This document shows positions 21,784 to 29,479 of a stretch of 64,000 nt of DNA, piece by piece; the first letter of the stretch is position 1, and each line of letters begins with the position of its first letter. The notes under the pieces are model-generated. The model worked only from the letters and a program-made list of their open reading frames with translations, did not search any database and was not told where the DNA came from. The translations under genes and the position numbers were made by a program. This stretch comes from Micromonospora luteifusca (GTDB taxonomy: Bacteria > Actinomycetota > Actinomycetes > Mycobacteriales > Micromonosporaceae), in the NCBI RefSeq assembly GCF_016907275.1, contig NZ_JAFBBP010000001.1:5322001-5386000 (forward strand), in the 5' to 3' direction.

Positions 21784-21856
21784 TGATCGCGCTCGAACAT
21801 GGATGTAGTGGCCTCCCGAGAAGGCGAGGCCACTACATCCTGGATCAAGCGTGATC
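21784..21856. repeat. Palindromic element, right flank of the nuclease-like gene
   Basis: Arms 21784-21815 and 21826-21856 form a long imperfect hairpin containing GGATGTAGTGGCCTC and its complement. Its left arm matches the complement of the right arm of the 20630-20703 element, so the two copies are inverted relative to each other. Confidence 0.82.
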
Positions 21857-21931
21857 TTGCCCGGCACCCAGACGGACGGACGGGCGCGGCAGGCGGGGTG
21901 GTGCGGGGGCAGTGGGGGTTGTCGGGGGTGG

Positions 21932-22576
21932 TTAGGCGGCGGTGGACCAGATGGCGCGGAAGGCGGCGGCTTCGCCGGACAGCCAGCGTTCGATCTGGTC
22001 GGGCTTGGCGTCGTTGGGCATGCGGTGGGCCTGGCCGCGACGGATGTCGACCAGGATCGGCTCGGCGTGCGGTAGGACCGCGTCCATGTGTCGGGCCATC
22101 AGGTGCAGGGTGGCGAGCACCGACTCCTCGCTCGGTGGGGTCTCGTCGAAGTGCAGGCGGATCGCTTCGGCGCGGCCGTCGGCGTGGCGTACGCCGAAGT
22201 GGGGGTTGATCTTGACCGGTAGGTCACCCAGCATCGCCAGGGCATCGCGGGTCTGGGCGAGGTCGACGGCTGCCGGATCGCCGAGGGAGTGCAGCCAGGC
22301 CGTGGCGCCGGGGACGAGCGCCTGGTAGAGCGGGCGCCATCGTGGCTTGACCACGTCGACCACCCCGGTCAGGTGCGTGCCGCCGGTGTGGAAGGCGATG
22401 TCGGCCTTGAGCGCCTTGACGAACTGGCCGTGCGGGTTGAAGCCGGACCTACTGGCGCGCTGCTTGCGCAGCCCGCCCACGAAGGTCGCCTTGGTGGGGC
22501 CGGTGCGGTCGACGTAGCGGGTGAAACCGAGCAGTGTGGCGTAGGGGGTGAGGGGCGTGGAGGCGGGCACTGTCAC
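21932..22576 (-). CDS. Conserved hypothetical protein
   Basis: 214 aa, not recognised. The GTG start at 22574-22576 is supported by GGGAGGAC 5 nt before it. Visible features: a basic N-terminal half (ATFVGGLRKQRASRSGFNPH, GQFVKALKADIAFHTGG), a tryptophan-rich middle (KPRWRPLYQALVPGATAWL) and a C-terminal half with RLHFDETPPSEESVLATLHL and PILVDIRRGQAHRMPND. No signal peptide or membrane segment is seen, so it is likely cytoplasmic. A strong AT-rich palindrome stands just upstream, suggesting regulated expression. It is downstream of, and co-directional with, a TetR gene. Confidence 0.7.
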   Translation of the reverse strand: MTVPASTPLTPYATLLGFTRYVDRTGPTKATFVGGLRKQRASRSGFNPHGQFVKALKADIAFHTGGTHLTGVVDVVKPRWRPLYQALVPGATAWLHSLGDPAAVDLAQTRDALAMLGDLPVKINPHFGVRHADGRAEAIRLHFDETPPSEESVLATLHLMARHMDAVLPHAEPILVDIRRGQAHRMPNDAKPDQIERWLSGEAAAFRAIWSTAA

Positions 22577-22599
22577 GAGCGTCCTCCCAGGTCAGGAAC

Positions 22600-22625
22600 T
22601 CGATTAGTACATACATTCTAATCGA
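22600..22625. promoter_or_regulatory. Palindromic operator upstream of the 214-aa gene
   Basis: Perfect 8-base arms TCGATTAG (22600-22607) and CTAATCGA (22618-22625) surround an AT-rich 10-base spacer. It stands out in the high-GC background and lies 23 bases before the GTG, where a repressor of the TetR or MarR type would act. Confidence 0.6.
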
Positions 22626-22691
22626 CGGGTCTGACATCGCCCAGCGAATCTGGGGTCCGGAGATGTGCGGTTTCCGGAGGGCCTGAGCTGC

Positions 22692-22736
22692 CGGCCGGCG
22701 ATCACTCGGCCGGCATTCACTCGGCCGGCACTCACT
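22692..22736. repeat. Three 15-bp direct repeats
   Basis: CGGCCGGCGATCACT and two close variants occur head to tail at 22692, 22707 and 22722; the last overlaps the stop codon of the TetR gene. Function unknown. Confidence 0.6.
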
Positions 22737-23376
22737 CCGTGGGTCGAGGTTGTCGTCCGCGCCTCGGCGGTGTCGTCCGAGGCGTACGGCCGGTGTCGGG
22801 CGACGGTCGGGGCGGGTCCAGGGTCGTCAGGGCGGCGGTCAGGCGGTCGATGCCGAACGCGAAGGCCTCGTCGAGGTCGCCGCCGAGGTTGAAGGCGCCC
22901 GCCAGTTCCATGCTGATGAAGCCGTTTGCCCAGGCGGTGAGCATGCGCGCGGCCGACAGGGCGTGCTCGGGGCCGGCGAGTTCCGCGGCGAGGCGCAGGG
23001 CGGGGGCGCTCGCTCGGGTGAGGAGGTCGAGGCTGGGCCTGGTGTCTGCGGGGCCGGTGGCGAAGATCAGGTGGTAGCCCGCAGGTTGGGCGTGGGCGAA
23101 CGCGCGGAAGGCGTGAGCCAGCTCGGCGAGGTCTCGGCCCGGATCGCCGCTGCCGGCTACGGCGCTGAGCTGCTCGCCGAGGTCGTGCACGGCTGCTTCG
23201 GTGACGAGCCGGATGAGGTCGTCGCGGTTGCGGACCCGTTTGTACAGCGAGGGGGCGCGGACGCCGACCCGCTGGGCGACCGCCTGCATGGTCAGGCCCG
23301 GAAGCCCTTCGGACTCCAGGATCTGGCGGGCGGCCGCGACGATGTCGGCGAGGGACGTCCGGTCTGGAGTCGGCAT
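22732..23376 (-). CDS. TetR-family regulator (WHG-type C-terminus)
   Basis: 214 aa. Residues 7-55 are a TetR helix-turn-helix (TSLADIVAAARQILESEGLP then GLTMQAVAQRVGVRAPSLYK RVRNRDDL), followed by a ligand-binding region with FRAFAHAQPAGYHLIF, the pattern of the TetR_C_33/WHG group. The ATG at 23376 has GGAAGGA 7 nt before it. It is divergent from an MBL-fold hydrolase, and three AGCTAT-type half sites lie in the 111-base gap, so it probably represses both itself and that hydrolase. The proline/arginine-rich last 25 residues are not conserved in the family. Confidence 0.88.
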   Translation of the reverse strand: MPTPDRTSLADIVAAARQILESEGLPGLTMQAVAQRVGVRAPSLYKRVRNRDDLIRLVTEAAVHDLGEQLSAVAGSGDPGRDLAELAHAFRAFAHAQPAGYHLIFATGPADTRPSLDLLTRASAPALRLAAELAGPEHALSAARMLTAWANGFISMELAGAFNLGGDLDEAFAFGIDRLTAALTTLDPPRPSPDTGRTPRTTPPRRGRQPRPTE

Positions 23377-23413
23377 GCGGCGTTCCTTCCGGGGTGGCGA
23401 CGTTCGTCACCCA

Positions 23414-23460
23414 TCATAGCTATGGTCCTTAGGCATCATGGCTATGTATCGTAGCTATCA
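23414..23460. promoter_or_regulatory. Cluster of TAGCTAT half sites, candidate TetR operator
   Basis: ATAGCTATG (23416-23424), CATGGCTATG (23437-23446) and CGTAGCTATC (23450-23459) lie in the AT-rich gap between the divergent TetR and hydrolase genes. The first two form an inverted pair with one mismatch. This is where a TetR dimer would block both promoters. Confidence 0.65.
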
Positions 23461-23487
23461 GAGAACGACATCACCTCGGAGGAAGCC

Positions 23488-24207
23488 ATGAAGCTCGGGC
23501 CGCACCTGCACCGCATCGGCAACGACATCGTCGCCGCGTACCTCGTCGAGACCGACGAGGGCGTGACCGTCGTGGACGCCGGCCTCGCCGGTCACTGGCC
23601 GGAGCTGCTGGCGGAGCTGTCCGCCATGGGTCGCTCGCTCGCCGACGTCCGAGGTCTGATCCTCACCCACGGCGACACCGACCACATCGGCTTCGCCGAG
23701 CGGCTCCGGCGCGACCACGGCGTACCGGTCTACGTGCACGAGGCGGACGCCGCCCGAGCCCGCGGCGAGGTCAAGTCCAAGGCGCCCTTCGGGACCTTCA
23801 AGGTGGGTGCCGTTGCCAGCTTCTTGATGTACGCGAGCCGCAAGGGTGGGCTGCGCACGACCTACCTCAGCGAGGTGATCACCGTGCGGGACGGTCAGGT
23901 GCTCGACCTGCCCGGCGCTCCGCGCGTCATCGGGATGCCCGGCCACTCGCCGGGCAGTATCGCCGTGCACGTGCCGATCGCCGACGCCGTGTTCGTCGGC
24001 GACGCGCTCACCACCCGACACGTGCTGACCGGCCGGTCGGGCCCGCAGCCGGCGCCGTTCACCGACGACCAGGCCCTGGCACTCGCCTCGCTGGCCCGCA
24101 TCGAGGACCTGCGGGCGACGTGGATCCTCCCCGGCCACGGCACCCCCTGGAACGAGGGTGCCGCTGAGGCGGTGCGCCGGATCAAGGCTGCCGCCCAGGT
24201 TGGGTGA
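23488..24207 (+). CDS. MBL-fold metallo-hydrolase under TetR control
   Basis: 239 aa. Metal motif LILTHGDTDHIGFAERL is a variant of THxHxDHxG in which the second His is Asp, and later motifs GMPGHSPGS, FVGDALT and ILPGHGTPW supply the other metal ligands. The compact form with no extra domain resembles glyoxalase II or quorum-lactonase-like enzymes, but the substrate is unknown. The ATG follows GGAGGAAG. It is divergent from the TetR regulator. It converges on the Ski2-like helicase with 9 bases between stops. Confidence 0.85.
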   Translation: MKLGPHLHRIGNDIVAAYLVETDEGVTVVDAGLAGHWPELLAELSAMGRSLADVRGLILTHGDTDHIGFAERLRRDHGVPVYVHEADAARARGEVKSKAPFGTFKVGAVASFLMYASRKGGLRTTYLSEVITVRDGQVLDLPGAPRVIGMPGHSPGSIAVHVPIADAVFVGDALTTRHVLTGRSGPQPAPFTDDQALALASLARIEDLRATWILPGHGTPWNEGAAEAVRRIKAAAQVG

Positions 24208-24216
24208 TGGCGGGCG

Positions 24217-26730
24217 TCAGAGCTGGCCGACGTCCGTGATCCGGACGACCGCGGCGCCGACCTCGTCGGAGGCCACCAGGTCGATCTCGGCGCTGATGCC
24301 CCAGTCGTGGTCGCCGTTGGGGTCGTCGAAGCTCTGCCGGACGGTCCACCGCTCCCGTCCCTGCTCGATCATGAGCAGTGCCGGCCCGCGGGCGTCCGGC
24401 CCGACGCCGATCGAGTCGTACTCCTCGAAGTACGGCGTCAAGGCGTCGGCCCACGCGTCGTAGTCCCAGCCGTCCTCGGCGTCCAACTCGGCGAGCAGGT
24501 CCCAGCGGCGCAGCGCGGCCAGCTCCACTCGGCGGAACAGCGCGTTGCGCACCAGGACCCGGAAAGCCCGCGCGTTGCGGGTCACCGCGGGCGGCCGGTC
24601 GGTCAGGGCGGCGTGCGCCTGGGCGACCTCGGCCACGTCGGACGGGTTGCGCAGCCGCTCCCACTCGTCGATGAGGCTGGAATCGACCTGGCGGACCAGC
24701 TCACCCAGCCACTCGATGAGGTCGATCAGCTCCTCGGTCTTGGCGTCCTCGGGCACGGTCTGCCGCAGCGTCTTGTACGCGTCGGCCAGGTAGCGCAGGA
24801 CGAGGCCCTCCGAGCGGGTCAGTCCGTAGAACTGCACGTACTCGGTGAAGGTCATGGCCCGCTCGTACATGTCGCGGACGACGGCCTTGGGGGAGAGCTG
24901 GTGGTCGGCGACCCAGGGGTGGCCCTGCCGGTACATCTCGTACGCGGCCTCCAACAACTCCGCGAGGGGCTTCGGGTGGGTCACCTCGTCGAGCAGTTCG
25001 AGGCGTGCCTCGTACTCGATGCCCTCTGCCTTCATCGCGGCGACCGCCTCGCCGCGCGCCTTGAACTGCTGCGCGGACAGGATTTGCCGGGGGTCGTCGA
25101 GGATCGACTCGACCACGCTCAGCACGTCGAGCGCGTACGACGGGGACTCCGCGTCGAGCAGCTCGATCGTGGCCAGGGCCAGAGGCGAGAGCGGCTGGTT
25201 GAGGGCGAAGTCGAGCTGGAGGTCGACGGTGAGCCGGATCCGTCGGCCGGTCTCGTCCGGCTCGGGCAGCTCCTCGACCACCCCGCCGGCGCGCAGCGCC
25301 CGGTAGATGGCGATGGCCCGGCGGATGTGCCGGCGCTGGGCAGCGGGCTCCTCGTGGTTGTCGGTGAGCAGATGCCGCATCGCGGTGAAGGCGTCACCGG
25401 GCCGGCCGATGACGTTGAGCAGCATCGAGTGGCTGACCTGGAAGCTGGAGGTCAGCGGCTCCGGCTCGGCATCGACCAACCGGTCGAAGGTGGGCTGGCC
25501 CCAGCCGATCGAACCCTCCGGCGGCTTCTTGCGGACCACCTTGCGGCGCTTCTTCGGGTCGTCGCCGGCCTTGGCGAGGGCCTTCTCGTTGTCGATGACG
25601 TGCTCGGGGGCCTGCACCACGACCCGACCGATGGTGTCGTAACCGGCCCGCCCGGCCCGCCCGGCGATCTGGTGGAACTCCCGGTTCTTGAGCAGCCGGG
25701 TACGGACCCCGTCGTACTTGGACAGGCCGGTGAACAGCACGGTGCGGATCGGCACGTTGATGCCGACGCCGAGGGTGTCGGTGCCGCAGATGACCTTCAG
25801 GAGGCCGGCCTGGGCGAGGGTTTCGACCAGTCGGCGGTACTTGGGCAGCATGCCGGCGTGGTGCACGCCGATGCCGTGCCGGACCAGCCGGGACAGCGTC
25901 TTGCCGAAGCCGGACGTGAACCGGAAACCACCGATCGCCTCGGCGATCATGTCCTTCTCGGCGCGGCTGGAGACGTTGACGCTCATCAGCGCCTGGGCGC
26001 GTTCCAGCGCGGCGGCCTGGGTGAAGTGCACCACGTACACCGGGGCCTGCTTGGTCTCCAGCAGTTCCTCGAGCGTCTCGTGCATCGGCGTCATCGCGTA
26101 CGAGAAGATCAGCGGAACCGGCCGCTCCGCCGAGCGCACGACGGCGGTCGGCCGCCCGGTACGCCGGGTCAGGTCGTCGACGAACCGGGTCGTGTCCCCC
26201 AGGGTGGCGGACATCAGGATGAACTGGGCCTGCGGCAGCTCGATGATCGGCACCTGCCAGGCCCAACCCCGGTCGGGTTCGGCGTAGAAGTGGAACTCGT
26301 CCATGACCACCTGACCGACGTCGGCCTTCGCGCCCTCGCGCAGCGCCAGGTTGGCCAGGATCTCCGCGGTGCAGCAGATGATCGGGGCATCGGCGTTGAC
26401 GCTGGCGTCACCGGTGAGCATGCCGACGTTCTCGGCGCCGAAGACCTCGCAGAGAGCGAAGAACTTCTCCGACACCAGCGCCTTGATCGGCGCGGTGTAG
26501 AAGGTCGTCCGGCTGTCTGCGAGGGCCGCGAAGTGCGCGGCGATCGCCACCAGGCTCTTACCCGAGCCGGTGGGTGTGTTCATGATCAGGTTGGCGCCGG
26601 AGACGATCTCGATGACCGCCTCCTCCTGATGGGGGTAGAGGTCGAGGCCGCGCTCCTTCGCCCAACTGGCGAACGCGTCGAAGAGGGTGTCGGGGTCGGC
26701 GCTTGTCGGCAGCGCGGCGGTGAGCGTCAT
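24217..26730 (-). CDS. Ski2-like DEAD/DEAH-box helicase with DUF3516-type C-terminus
   Basis: 837 aa. Helicase motifs in order: Walker A NTPTGSGKSLVA (about 52-63), TAPIKALVSEKF, DEFH box VVMDEFHFYAEPDRGWAWQV, MSATLGDT, then HHAGMLPKYRRLVE, GTDTLGVGINVPIRTVLFTG and the motif VI region FHQIAGRAGRAGYDT. The C-terminal half has the all-helical organisation of the DUF3516 proteins found in actinobacteria (for example YQGHPWVADHQLSPKAVVRD written in that family style). It may act in RNA turnover or structure remodelling, as Ski2/Mtr4 relatives do. The role in bacteria is not established. Confidence 0.88.
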   Translation of the reverse strand: MTLTAALPTSADPDTLFDAFASWAKERGLDLYPHQEEAVIEIVSGANLIMNTPTGSGKSLVAIAAHFAALADSRTTFYTAPIKALVSEKFFALCEVFGAENVGMLTGDASVNADAPIICCTAEILANLALREGAKADVGQVVMDEFHFYAEPDRGWAWQVPIIELPQAQFILMSATLGDTTRFVDDLTRRTGRPTAVVRSAERPVPLIFSYAMTPMHETLEELLETKQAPVYVVHFTQAAALERAQALMSVNVSSRAEKDMIAEAIGGFRFTSGFGKTLSRLVRHGIGVHHAGMLPKYRRLVETLAQAGLLKVICGTDTLGVGINVPIRTVLFTGLSKYDGVRTRLLKNREFHQIAGRAGRAGYDTIGRVVVQAPEHVIDNEKALAKAGDDPKKRRKVVRKKPPEGSIGWGQPTFDRLVDAEPEPLTSSFQVSHSMLLNVIGRPGDAFTAMRHLLTDNHEEPAAQRRHIRRAIAIYRALRAGGVVEELPEPDETGRRIRLTVDLQLDFALNQPLSPLALATIELLDAESPSYALDVLSVVESILDDPRQILSAQQFKARGEAVAAMKAEGIEYEARLELLDEVTHPKPLAELLEAAYEMYRQGHPWVADHQLSPKAVVRDMYERAMTFTEYVQFYGLTRSEGLVLRYLADAYKTLRQTVPEDAKTEELIDLIEWLGELVRQVDSSLIDEWERLRNPSDVAEVAQAHAALTDRPPAVTRNARAFRVLVRNALFRRVELAALRRWDLLAELDAEDGWDYDAWADALTPYFEEYDSIGVGPDARGPALLMIEQGRERWTVRQSFDDPNGDHDWGISAEIDLVASDEVGAAVVRITDVGQL

Positions 26731-26872
26731 AGCCTGTCCATGGTGCCTGGATCATGCCCCCGCGCGCCAACCCGGCCGCCGCCGGACTCCCGATCGGGTG
26801 TCCCGGACCGCCATCCGGCCGGACCGGACGCCCCGCCGGACCGCTGTCCGGGTGTCCCGGACGCCGCGCTGG

Positions 26873-27580
26873 TCACCGTCGGCGGTAGAGCAGGTCGACG
26901 ACCGGACGGCCGGCCGTGATCGCCCGCCGCTCGAACTTCGTCACCGGGCGGTGCGCCGGACGCGGCGCGAAGCCGCCGTACGCGTCCACCAGCCCCGGGT
27001 CCGCCTCCAGGGTCTCCCGCATCGCCTCGGCGTACTCGGCCCAGTCGGTCGCGCAGTGCAGCGTGCCGCCGGGCCGCAACCGGGACCGCAGCAGCGCCAC
27101 GTGCCCCGGCTGGATGATCCGCCGCTTGTGGTGCCGGGCCTTCGGCCACGGGTCTGGAAAGAACACGTGCACAGCGTCCAGCGAATCTTCGGGCAAGCCG
27201 CTGACCAGGGACAACGCGTCGCCCTGGCCCACCCGCACATTCCTCAGGCCGTGCCGGTCCACCAGGTCGAGCAGGTTGGCGATTCCCGGCGTGTGCACCT
27301 CGACCGCCAGATAATCTCGATCCGGGTCGGCAGCAGCCATCGCCGCGGTGCTGTCGCCCATGCCCGAACCGATCTCCAACACCACCGGCGCCCGGCGACC
27401 GAACAGGTCGGCCAGGTCGACGGGCACGACCGGTCCGTCCGGCACATCCAGGCCGTACGCGGGCCAGAGCCGGTTCAGCGCGTCGGTCTGCCGGTCGCTC
27501 ATCCGACCCCGTCGGGGGTGGAACGTGCGGATCGTCCAGCTCGCGGGCGGGACGGCGGGGTCATGGTCGATGGCGGTCAC
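26873..27580 (-). CDS. trmB: tRNA (guanine46-N7)-methyltransferase
   Basis: 235 aa from the GTG at 27578-27580. SAM-binding loop LEIGSGMGDST at 68-78, the TrmB signature VHVFFPDPWPKARHHKRRII, and TKFERRA near the C-terminus, where the conserved Thr and Glu recognise SAM and guanine. It makes m7G46 in the tRNA variable loop. Longer in-frame starts exist up to 27961 but add non-conserved residues; a TACGCT box (complement 27590-27595) 9 nt before the GTG fits a leaderless start. Confidence 0.94.
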   Translation of the reverse strand: MTAIDHDPAVPPASWTIRTFHPRRGRMSDRQTDALNRLWPAYGLDVPDGPVVPVDLADLFGRRAPVVLEIGSGMGDSTAAMAAADPDRDYLAVEVHTPGIANLLDLVDRHGLRNVRVGQGDALSLVSGLPEDSLDAVHVFFPDPWPKARHHKRRIIQPGHVALLRSRLRPGGTLHCATDWAEYAEAMRETLEADPGLVDAYGGFAPRPAHRPVTKFERRAITAGRPVVDLLYRRR

Positions 27581-27713
27581 AGCGACCCGAGCGTACGCGA
27601 CGCCGCCAGCGAATCGGATGTGATGTGCGACCGGAAATGAGAGGATCCAACTGGTACGGCAGGTCGGTTGCTCCACTGCCCGACTCGGCCGCACGGCGTC
27701 GAGAGGGGGCATC

Positions 27714-28358
27714 GTGACAGTGACCCGCAGCGGCGTGATCCTGTCGGTGGTGACCATGCTCACCGTTCCCCTGCTGGCCGCCGCCCCCGCGTTTGCCGCG
27801 CCGGTGGCAGCGTTGCCATCCGGCGGTGTCGTGCGTTCGACGCCCGGCACCCTTGAGCACGTCGTTGCCGCGCCCGCGCCGCAGCCCGAAGGTCCCCCCG
27901 GTGGCACGGCGCCCCAACCGGCGCCGCCCGTGGACGTCTTCGTCGAGGTGAGCCCCAGCACGGTGCAGCCCGGCTATCTGGTCGGGATCCGGGCCAGTTG
28001 TCGGGACAACTTGGTGGGCGCCACCGTCGTCTCCGACGCTTTCGGCGCGGTCGGGGTGCAGCCGCAGCGCGGGGTGCTCACCGCCGCGCCGATGGTGCGC
28101 GAACGCACGCGTCCCGGCAATTACCGGGTCAAGCTGGAGTGCCGCGACGGCGAGACCGCGTCAACCATGCTCCAGGTGGTCAAGAAGATCCCGGCCCAGC
28201 CCAGTCGTGGTCCGGCCACCGGCTTCGGTGGGGGCGCCGGCGGGATGACCGACAACCTGCTGCTGCCCGGCGGCGCGGCGCTGACCATCACCGGGTTGAT
28301 CGTCGCCGTGGTGGCGCTGCGCCGGCCACGTCCCGTCCGTGGCGCTGCGCGGCACTGA
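27714..28358 (+). CDS. Secreted, membrane-anchored surface protein next to a sortase
   Basis: 214 aa. Signal peptide MTVTRSGVILSVVTMLTVPL then LAAAPAFAAP, a Pro-rich linker, an Ig-like beta domain (VDVFVEVSPSTVQPGYLVGI RASC) with two cysteines that could pair, and a C-terminal helix GAALTITGLIVAVVAL ending in a basic RRPRPVRGAARH tail. The layout resembles sortase substrates, but no clear LPxTG or LAxTG is visible before the helix (NLLLPGGAA is the nearest). It stands directly before a class F sortase with 7 bases between them. GTG start with GAGAGGGGG before it. Confidence 0.75.
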   Translation: MTVTRSGVILSVVTMLTVPLLAAAPAFAAPVAALPSGGVVRSTPGTLEHVVAAPAPQPEGPPGGTAPQPAPPVDVFVEVSPSTVQPGYLVGIRASCRDNLVGATVVSDAFGAVGVQPQRGVLTAAPMVRERTRPGNYRVKLECRDGETASTMLQVVKKIPAQPSRGPATGFGGGAGGMTDNLLLPGGAALTITGLIVAVVALRRPRPVRGAARH

Positions 28359-28365
28359 ACCCGTC

Positions 28366-29280
28366 ATGGAGATCTTCCGCCCGTCGCCGCCGGCCGGTTC
28401 CCGCCAGCCCCGCCCGTCCCGCTCCTCGCCTCCGCCTGGTGCTCGCCCGCCCGCTGGTGCCCGCCCGCCGGTCTCCGATCGCCCACGGATGGACGACCGC
28501 TGGTCGCCGGACGACCGCCCGCCGGCGGACGACCGCTGGTCGCCGGACGACCGCCCACCGGCGGACGACCGCTGGTCGCCGGACGACCGGCCGCGGGTCT
28601 CCGAGCGCCCGGCGGTGGCTGCTCGCCCGCCGACCGCCGTGACGCCTCGGCGTAGCCGTCCGCCCGGCCGCAGCCCCTGGTCGGTGCCGCTGGCCGTGGT
28701 GCTGGTGCTGGCCGGGGTCTTCGCGACCGGGGCGGGGCTGGGTCGCTCGGTCGGCCCGTTCGACCTGGCCCCGGCCGGCGGTGACCGGCCGGCCCGCAGC
28801 GAGTCGGTCGGGTTGTCGGCGAGCCGGCCGGTGCGCCTCTCGGTCCCGGCGATCAAGGTCAGCGCGCCGGTGGCGCCCGTCGGGCAGGCACGGGACGGCT
28901 CGATCGCCGTACCGCCGCTGGAACGGCACAACGAGACCGGCTGGTATGACCGTGGGCCGACGCCGGGTGAGCCTGGCCCGGCGGTGATCGTCGGGCACGT
29001 GGACACCAAGACCGGCCCGTCGGTCTTCTACGACCTGGGCAAGCTGCACCCCGGCGACCTGATCGAAGTGGCCCGGGCGGACGAGTCGGTGGTGGTGTTC
29101 CGGGTCGACACCGTCGAGCACTTCCCGAAGGACCAACTACCCGCCGAGCGGATCTACGGCCACGACGGGCCGCCCGGGCTGCGGCTGATCACCTGCGGCG
29201 GGCAGTTCATCGGTGGCCGCACCGGCTACGCCGACAACGTCATCGCCTTCGCCACCCTGCAGTCCTCCCGCAAACCCTGA
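28366..29280 (+). CDS. Class F sortase with a repetitive cytoplasmic N-terminus
   Basis: 304 aa. A single transmembrane helix (VPLAVVLVLAGVFATGAGLG, about 107-126) is followed by a sortase domain with His211 in VIVGHVDTKTG, Cys277 in LRLITCGGQF and Arg285 in GGRTGYADNVIAF, the catalytic triad of the class E/F type. The preceding 80 residues are disordered and contain three 12-residue repeats DDRWSPDDRPPA (36-base repeats at 28492-28599). The ATG at 28366 was chosen; a GTG at 28339 is in frame and would overlap the upstream stop. It probably acts on surface proteins, including the gene just upstream. Confidence 0.88.
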   Translation: MEIFRPSPPAGSRQPRPSRSSPPPGARPPAGARPPVSDRPRMDDRWSPDDRPPADDRWSPDDRPPADDRWSPDDRPRVSERPAVAARPPTAVTPRRSRPPGRSPWSVPLAVVLVLAGVFATGAGLGRSVGPFDLAPAGGDRPARSESVGLSASRPVRLSVPAIKVSAPVAPVGQARDGSIAVPPLERHNETGWYDRGPTPGEPGPAVIVGHVDTKTGPSVFYDLGKLHPGDLIEVARADESVVVFRVDTVEHFPKDQLPAERIYGHDGPPGLRLITCGGQFIGGRTGYADNVIAFATLQSSRKP

Positions 29281-29288
29281 CGCGACCA

Positions 29289-29373
29289 CGCCCGGCCGTC
29301 GAGCCCGCCCGGCCGTCGAGCCCGCCCGGCCGTCGAGCCCGCCCGACCGTCGACCCCGCCCGACCGTCGACCC
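29289..29373. repeat. Five 17-bp tandem repeats after the sortase gene
   Basis: Five head-to-tail copies of CGCCCGGCCGTCGAGCC or its variant CGCCCGACCGTCGACCC start 9 bases after the sortase stop. The first three copies are identical to each other and the last two to each other. It is a minisatellite and has no spacers. Confidence 0.85.
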
Positions 29374-29378
29374 CGCAT

Positions 29379-29453
29379 GATCCACACGGTGTCGGCGATG
29401 TGGGGGTGTCCCGCCGACTCGGACACCCCGATGTCGCCGATCTGGAGTGGATC
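29379..29453. repeat. Imperfect palindrome related to the 6.2-6.5 kb palindromes
   Basis: Arms 29379-29411 and 29421-29453 share GATCCAC, TCGGCGA and GGGGTGTCC blocks in inverted order. The right arm ATGTCGCCGATCTGGAGTGG closely matches the stem of the elements at 6257-6286 and 6448-6477, so this is a third copy of one family. It sits between two convergent genes and could terminate both. Confidence 0.7.
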
Positions 29454-29479
29454 AACCGGCGGAGTCCGCAGGCCCGGCG

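Noticed and set aside
22449..22637. Short minus-strand frame starting MSDPSIRMYVLIEF
   Set aside because: It overlaps the promoter palindrome and the start of the 214-aa gene and has no ribosome site.
29289..29373. 17-bp repeats as a possible CRISPR array
   Set aside because: There are no spacers between the units and no cas genes; it is a minisatellite.
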